The position numbers were made by a program, and so were the translations under genes. 64,000 nucleotides of DNA. It comes from an uncultured Lachnospiraceae bacterium (GTDB taxonomy: Bacteria > Bacillota > Clostridia > Lachnospirales > Lachnospiraceae). Shown piece after piece: positions 59,923 through 64,000 of the stretch; position 1 is the stretch's first letter; every line of letters starts with the position of its first letter. The notes beneath the pieces are model-generated. The model ran no database searches. It saw only the letters and a program-made list of their open reading frames with translations, and was not told the origin of the DNA. The stretch spans positions 18,951-82,950 of the forward strand of contig CAJUQB010000006.1 in assembly GCA_910588285.1 (NCBI GenBank), in the 5' to 3' direction.

Positions 59923-61299
59923 TTATACCGGATTATGACTTTCAGCAGCCGGCTTGATCTTCTTGATCCACTTGCGGCTTTTCAGCCGGAAGAGGCACCA
60001 GAAGGCCTTGATAAACTGGTCAATCTTCAGGAAGAAATAGATCCAGAAGGCAGGAAGGTGAAGTACAAGGCCTGCCAAAGCCCCCAGGGGGATGCTGGCG
60101 CACCAGAGGAACAGAATATCTGCCACCATCAGGAATTTCGTATCGCCTCCGCCCCGGAGTACCCCTTTGGTGAGGATGCTGTTCATGGCCTGGAAGATGA
60201 TGATAAAGCCCACGGCATCCATCAGCTGATGGGCCAAAGCATCCGTTTGTGCTGTAATCTCATATAGCCCGATAATGGGATTCTTCAAAATCAGGATCAG
60301 AAGGCAGCCCAGAATCCCTACCAGAAGGCCAATGGCCGCAAAGGTGACGCCCTGGCGCTGGGCCTTGTCCTCCTTGCCCTCCCCCAGGGTATTGCCGGTG
60401 ATGATGCAGCTGGCCTGACTGATGCCCTGGATTACCACAGTGGACAGCTGCTGGGTAACCGTGGTGATGGCATTGGCGGCCACAAAGGCAGCGCCGATGT
60501 GGCCCATAACCACAGCCACCATGCTGTTGCCAAGACCAAGCAGGGTATCGCTGACAAGGACCGGCAGGCTGATCCGTATGTATTCTCCCAGCAGATCAGA
60601 GCATTTCATCTTAAGATCCCCAAGGCGCATCCGGATGGATGTGTCCCGGAAGAAGAAATATCCCATAATAAAGCAAAATTCAAACACACGGGCAATCAAA
60701 GTACCCAGGGCTGCCCCCCGGACCTCCATGCGGGGCGCCCCCAGATTTCCAAAGATAAACACCCAGTTAAAGAAAATATTAATAAAAAAAGCGCCAATGG
60801 AGGAGTAGAGGGCAATGTTGGCCTTTCCTACGCTGCGCAGCACAAGGCTGGTGGTCAGAGAGAAGCCCAGCAGCAGAAAGCAGGGAATGGAAATCATAAA
60901 ATAAGAGGTTCCGGCGGTAATTACCGCATCCTCCTTGGAGAACAGTCCCATAATCCCTCTGGGGAACAAAAAGGTGGCTGCGGAGAACAGCAATGCCAGC
61001 ACAAACATCATCCGGTGCATCAGAACCACAGATTTTTTCAGGCTTTCCGTATTTTTCATGCCCCAGTAACGGCTGGTGAGCACGCTGGCCCCCATGCCAA
61101 GGCCCATGCAGCAGATGTGAAAAATATTGATAAACTGATTGGCCAGGGTGGCCCCGCTCATCTGATATTCCCCAAGACGCCCCAGCATGATATTGTCCAT
61201 CATGTTGACCCCCACGGTAATCAGGGACTGAGCGGCAATGGGGCCGCCCACGGCAAGGACATTTCTATAAAATTGCTTCTCACGTACAAATATTTGCAT
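59923..61299 (-). CDS. MATE-family efflux transporter
   Basis: 458 aa with twelve hydrophobic segments in two MATE halves. Start at 61299, seven bases after GAGG; an ATG at 61305 is too close. Motifs: VGVNMMDNIMLGRLGEYQMSGA in the first half and LGLGNSMVAVVMGHIGAAFV in the second. It exports drugs or metabolites using a Na+ or H+ gradient. It is divergent from a LysR gene, which may control it. Confidence 0.92.
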   Translation of the reverse strand: MQIFVREKQFYRNVLAVGGPIAAQSLITVGVNMMDNIMLGRLGEYQMSGATLANQFINIFHICCMGLGMGASVLTSRYWGMKNTESLKKSVVLMHRMMFVLALLFSAATFLFPRGIMGLFSKEDAVITAGTSYFMISIPCFLLLGFSLTTSLVLRSVGKANIALYSSIGAFFINIFFNWVFIFGNLGAPRMEVRGAALGTLIARVFEFCFIMGYFFFRDTSIRMRLGDLKMKCSDLLGEYIRISLPVLVSDTLLGLGNSMVAVVMGHIGAAFVAANAITTVTQQLSTVVIQGISQASCIITGNTLGEGKEDKAQRQGVTFAAIGLLVGILGCLLILILKNPIIGLYEITAQTDALAHQLMDAVGFIIIFQAMNSILTKGVLRGGGDTKFLMVADILFLWCASIPLGALAGLVLHLPAFWIYFFLKIDQFIKAFWCLFRLKSRKWIKKIKPAAESHNPV

Positions 61300-61478
61300 G
61301 ATCATTCCTCACTTTCCACGTATAATTCTATTTTAGACTTGATTTTTGAAAAAGTAAAATATATATTAATTTATATATCATATACTTTGATATATACAAT
61401 ATGGATCAAAAGAGGGTTTTCCTTCCGTATGTGGTCAATACCTGCGAGCTGTGAATAATTAGGAAAGGAATGAGGGAT

Positions 61479-62336
61479 ATGGAATACAATCAGATACGCT
61501 GTTTTTTGAAGGTGGCGGAGCTGGAGCATGTAAGCCATGCGGCGGCAGAGCTTGGAATTTCCCAGCCGAACCTAAGCAAGACCATCCGGGTGCTGGAGCA
61601 GGAATTGGGCTGTAAGCTTTTTGACCGGGACGGTCGGGGGATCCGGCTCAATGACAATGGGAAGATTTTCTGGCGTCACGCGAAAAACAGTGTCCAGGAG
61701 CTGGAGGAGGGGGTGCAGAAGCTTCAGAACAGAAGCCGGGAGCAGTCGGAGCTGGTGCTGTCCATCCTTTCCGGTTATCTGCTGCTGCCGCAGTTTTTCC
61801 GGATTGTCCAGGAGCGTATGCCCAGGATGAAGATCCGCATTGTGCGGGAGGGCTTAGGCCAGGCGTCCCCCAGCTGGGATCTGATGATCTACTCCTCCTC
61901 CAGTATGCCGAAAGGGGAGGACGAAATTCTCCTCCATAAGGAGGAGCTGTACCTTCATGTCTCCAAGGAGCATCCGCTGGCACAATATGATTCGGTAAAC
62001 TTAAAGGAGATAGCCGGGGAGCCGATTATTGTCATTAACACTGCCGGAACCATTGGGGATGTGGTGGACGACTACTGCCGGCAGGCGGGCTTTGCCCCCA
62101 ATATCATCATGAATATGGACAATGGCCAGCTGACCAGGGAGCTGGTGGCCATGAACCTTGGAGTGAGCTTTTCCTCAGAGCTTGCCAGAAGCATGCCTGG
62201 GACAAAGACACTGAAGATCTGCCAGCCTACCTGCTTTCGGTACTTGATCCTGAAGTGGCGGAACCCTTCCGGGATGGTGCAGCAGGCGGTAGAGATTATG
62301 GGGGAGGTCTGCGGGGGGATGCGGCCGGTTGGATAA
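61479..62336 (+). CDS. LysR-family transcriptional regulator
   Basis: 285 aa from the ATG at 61479. N-terminal HTH EYNQIRCFLKVAELEHVSHAAAELGIS then QPNLSKTIRVLEQELGCKLF, then a periplasmic-binding-like effector domain. It is divergent from the MATE transporter across an A+T-rich 180-bp region with near-palindromic TATA runs, so the exporter is its likely target. The inducer is not deducible. Confidence 0.9.
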   Translation: MEYNQIRCFLKVAELEHVSHAAAELGISQPNLSKTIRVLEQELGCKLFDRDGRGIRLNDNGKIFWRHAKNSVQELEEGVQKLQNRSREQSELVLSILSGYLLLPQFFRIVQERMPRMKIRIVREGLGQASPSWDLMIYSSSSMPKGEDEILLHKEELYLHVSKEHPLAQYDSVNLKEIAGEPIIVINTAGTIGDVVDDYCRQAGFAPNIIMNMDNGQLTRELVAMNLGVSFSSELARSMPGTKTLKICQPTCFRYLILKWRNPSGMVQQAVEIMGEVCGGMRPVG

Positions 62337-62372
62337 GGGGAACTAAGGAATAAAAATTTGTGAGGAAATGTT

Positions 62373-62774
62373 ATGAAGATTGAGTATAAAAATACTAAGA
62401 TATTTACAGAAAAAGAACTGCAGAGATTGTTCCTGTCTGTAAAATGGGAATCAGGGAATTACCCAGATAAGCTTGTTCGGGCAATGCAAAACTCTACTTA
62501 TGTAATTTCTGCATGGGACGGCAATAAACGGATTGGACTTATTCGAGCACTTGGCGATGGGGAAACAGTTGCATTTTTACATTATTTTTTAGTAGATCCC
62601 GTATATCAGGGACATCATATTGGCGATGAATTGATGAAAAGAATTTTAAGATATTTTGAAAATCTTCTTTATGTCAAAATTATGCCCTCTGATCCTAAGA
62701 CGATTACTTTTTATGAGCGATACGGTTTTCAGCAATATGATAATTACTCGGCAATGGTTCTGAGAAATATGTAG
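62373..62774 (+). CDS. GNAT-family acetyltransferase
   Basis: 133 aa. The acetyl-CoA loop VDPVYQGHHIGDELM (Q/R-x-x-G-x-G/A type) is clear, with GLIRALGDGETVAFLHYFLV before it and SDPKTITFYERYGFQQYDNY after. Acceptor unknown. It is A+T-rich relative to the neighbouring LysR and begins behind GAGGAAATG. Confidence 0.87.
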   Translation: MKIEYKNTKIFTEKELQRLFLSVKWESGNYPDKLVRAMQNSTYVISAWDGNKRIGLIRALGDGETVAFLHYFLVDPVYQGHHIGDELMKRILRYFENLLYVKIMPSDPKTITFYERYGFQQYDNYSAMVLRNM

Positions 62775-62789
62775 AACCCCAGCGTTCAT

Positions 62790-62837
62790 AGGCTGGATGC
62801 GTTACAGTTCGCGGCCGGCAAGGCCGTGAATTGTAAC
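62790..62837. repeat. Dispersed palindromic repeat, family A, copy 2
   Basis: GTTACAGTTCGCGGCC (62801-62816) and GGCCGTGAATTGTAAC (62822-62837), 16-bp arms with two G-T type mismatches, 5-nt loop, preceded by GGCTGGATGC. It is the reverse complement of the element at 4037-4082 with few changes. Confidence 0.85.
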
Positions 62838-62863
62838 TGATGTGGAGTTATAGAAAAATTCAG

Positions 62864-62892
62864 TTTTCAAAAGGGATTGTCCGATGTATAAT
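62864..62892 (+). promoter_or_regulatory. Promoter of the Rpn-type gene
   Basis: TTTTCA (62864-62869), 17-bp spacer, TATAAT (62887-62892). Confidence 0.55.
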
Positions 62893-62918
62893 AAAAGCAG
62901 TGGAAGAAGGTGACATTT

Positions 62919-63728
62919 TTGAATACAACGGAGCAGACACATCAACAGGACTTAGAGCGTCTGAAATCACTCCGATATATGGACGATGATTTTATGACTG
63001 TCTGCCTTGCAGATAATTTTGAGGGTGTGGAACTGATACTACGGATTGTTTTGGGACGGGAGGATATAAAAATTATATCGGTTAGGACACAGGAGCCGTT
63101 GAAGAATTTGCAGGGACGTTCGGCTATTTTAGATGTTCACGCGGTTGACAGCACTGATAAAGAATTTGATGTGGAAATTCAGAGAAAGGATGCAGGAGCA
63201 GGCGCAAAGAGGGCAAGGTATAACAGCAGCCTGTTGGACGCACACATATTAAAGTCGGGCGATGATACAGAGAATATTCCCGACAGCTATGTTATTTTCA
63301 TTACAGAAAATGATGTAATGAAAGGAAATCAACCGATATATCCGGTAGAGAGATATGTCACTATCGGGGAAAATAAGGTATTGTTTGGTGACGGTTCGCA
63401 TATCATATATGTTAATGGGAAGTATAGGGGCAACGATGAAATCGGAAAACTAATGCACGATTTTTCATGTACTAATCCCGATGATATGAATTATGAAGTG
63501 CTTGCTAAAAAAGCAAAGTATTTCAAGCAGAACGAGAAAGGAGTTGCGACTATGTGTAAAATTATGGAAGATATGAGGAATGAAGCGGCAAGAGAAGCAA
63601 CAATAGAAAATGCACGCAGACTTTTGAAATTAGGCAAGATAAAAATTGACGAAGTATCTGATTGTTTTCCTGATTTGCCTGATAGTGATGTAAAAGAATT
63701 AGAAGCCGAAATTATGCAACTTGTATGA
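62919..63728 (+). CDS. Rpn-family recombination-promoting nuclease / PD-(D/E)XK transposase-like
   Basis: 269 aa from a TTG at 62919 (AGAAGGTG seven bases upstream). The nuclease fold is visible: YMDDDFMTVCLADN, RSAILDVHAVDSTDKEFDVEIQRKD (the D ... ExQ/K catalytic strand), RARYNSSLLDAHIL. The C-terminal tail is helical and ends with a KLGKIKIDEVS...LEAEIMQL pattern typical of the family. Rpn proteins promote recA-independent DNA transfer and behave as selfish genes. It is A+T-rich and sits next to a palindromic repeat. Confidence 0.88.
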   Translation: MNTTEQTHQQDLERLKSLRYMDDDFMTVCLADNFEGVELILRIVLGREDIKIISVRTQEPLKNLQGRSAILDVHAVDSTDKEFDVEIQRKDAGAGAKRARYNSSLLDAHILKSGDDTENIPDSYVIFITENDVMKGNQPIYPVERYVTIGENKVLFGDGSHIIYVNGKYRGNDEIGKLMHDFSCTNPDDMNYEVLAKKAKYFKQNEKGVATMCKIMEDMRNEAAREATIENARRLLKLGKIKIDEVSDCFPDLPDSDVKELEAEIMQLV

Positions 63729-63858
63729 GAAAATATATTAAAAAATAGAATTAAAATGGTTATAAAGAATTAAATTTGAAAAATATGATTTGCAAAACCG
63801 ATCTGTATGTGTACAGGAGCTGTAAAGGGATTTTGACGAAGAAAGAAGGTATAGTAAT

Positions 63859-64000
63859 ATGAAGAGAGAAGAATATATATCTGATGAGACTGTTATCAAG
63901 CGTGCGAATGCGGCAGTCAGAATTGAGTTAGAGAAGAACAGAGCATTAGGCCACTTATAAATATTTTTTGACGCAAAACGGCAAAATTTCTGCATAAGAA
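63859..64000 (+). pseudogene. Small gene interrupted by a stop, continuing to the window edge
   Basis: Starts at the ATG after GAAGG and reads MKREEYISDETVIKRANAAV then RIELEKNRALGHL before a TAA at 63958-63960. The same frame continues IFFDAKRQNFCIR to the edge. In small Lachnospiraceae proteins of this type that I recall, the ELEKNRALG stretch runs on into a beta-hairpin with a YDRxTQxIY-like turn, which the downstream sequence resembles. A nonsense mutation is therefore likely; the recollection is not checked. Confidence 0.4.

Noticed and set aside
60499..61458. 319-codon open frame opposite the MATE gene
   Set aside because: Antisense shadow of a clear transporter, rich in His/Gln/Gly with no fold-like pattern.
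1..64000. tRNA or rRNA genes
   Set aside because: No cloverleaf with the conserved GGTTCGAATCC-type arm and no rRNA core sequence was seen on either strand.

Overview
The window looks like chromosomal DNA from a gut Lachnospiraceae-type Firmicute. The support is direct but indirect as to species: Bacillus/Clostridium-style Shine-Dalgarno sites (AGGAGG), many consensus TTGACA-N17-TATAAT promoters, sporulation genes (spmA, spmB), a yaaO-yaaR-holB-ricT-trmN6-rsmI block arranged as in Firmicutes, long-form HPF, and ribose-type ABC transporters with AraC regulators. I see no rRNA, tRNA, CRISPR array or complete insertion sequence.

Layout. 1-5.7 kb: the end of an acidic repeat protein, peptidase T, a three-helix membrane protein and a D-Ala-D-Ala carboxypeptidase. 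5.7-7.9 kb: a small regulator-like gene divergent from an AbiEi-type antitoxin and a degenerate AbiEii-like partner. 8-10.1 kb: a flavin reductase and its divergent LysR gene. 10.1-13.5 kb: spmA and spmB, normally adjacent, are separated by an A+T-rich block with a DNA glycosylase (tag), a 50-bp relic of another spmA, a HIRAN-domain gene and an internally deleted HipA-like kinase. 13.6-16 kb: MarR regulator and secreted DUF885 protein. 16-21.7 kb: a leftward housekeeping cluster (rsmI, trmN6, ricT, holB, yaaR, yaaO-like decarboxylase), possibly read from a leaderless promoter. 21.8-27.9 kb: a MacB-like ABC pair with a very large coiled-coil permease, two small HTH genes and an amidohydrolase.

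27.9-46.6 kb is a sugar-utilisation locus. Two paralogous regulators carry AraC domains fused to GH39-like domains whose catalytic glutamates are partly or wholly lost. They flank one RbsA-type ATPase, two RbsC-type permeases and two homologous binding lipoproteins, together with GH78, GH43 and nucleoside-hydrolase-like enzymes. An AAA-ATPase/nuclease gene of mobile type splits the locus. 46.7-47.5 kb: a PIN toxin/Phd antitoxin pair. 47.6-51.3 kb: an operon of a membrane coiled-coil protein, a solute-binding/VWA fusion and TelA. 51.4-53.7 kb: an unexplained GC-rich palindromic patch, hpf, an SDR reductase and an HTH gene. 53.8-58.2 kb: a surface 5'-nucleotidase-like protein and a three-gene set with a tocopherol-cyclase-like protein. 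58.3-64 kb: an HTH-TPR regulator with a convergent micropeptide candidate, ArsR, MATE/LysR, GNAT, an Rpn-type nuclease and a small, probably broken gene at the edge.

Two dispersed intergenic repeat families are visible: a palindromic element at 4.04 and 62.80 kb, and a second family at 0.94, 14.11 and probably 50.07 kb. All function calls rest on reading motifs by eye; no database search was possible.
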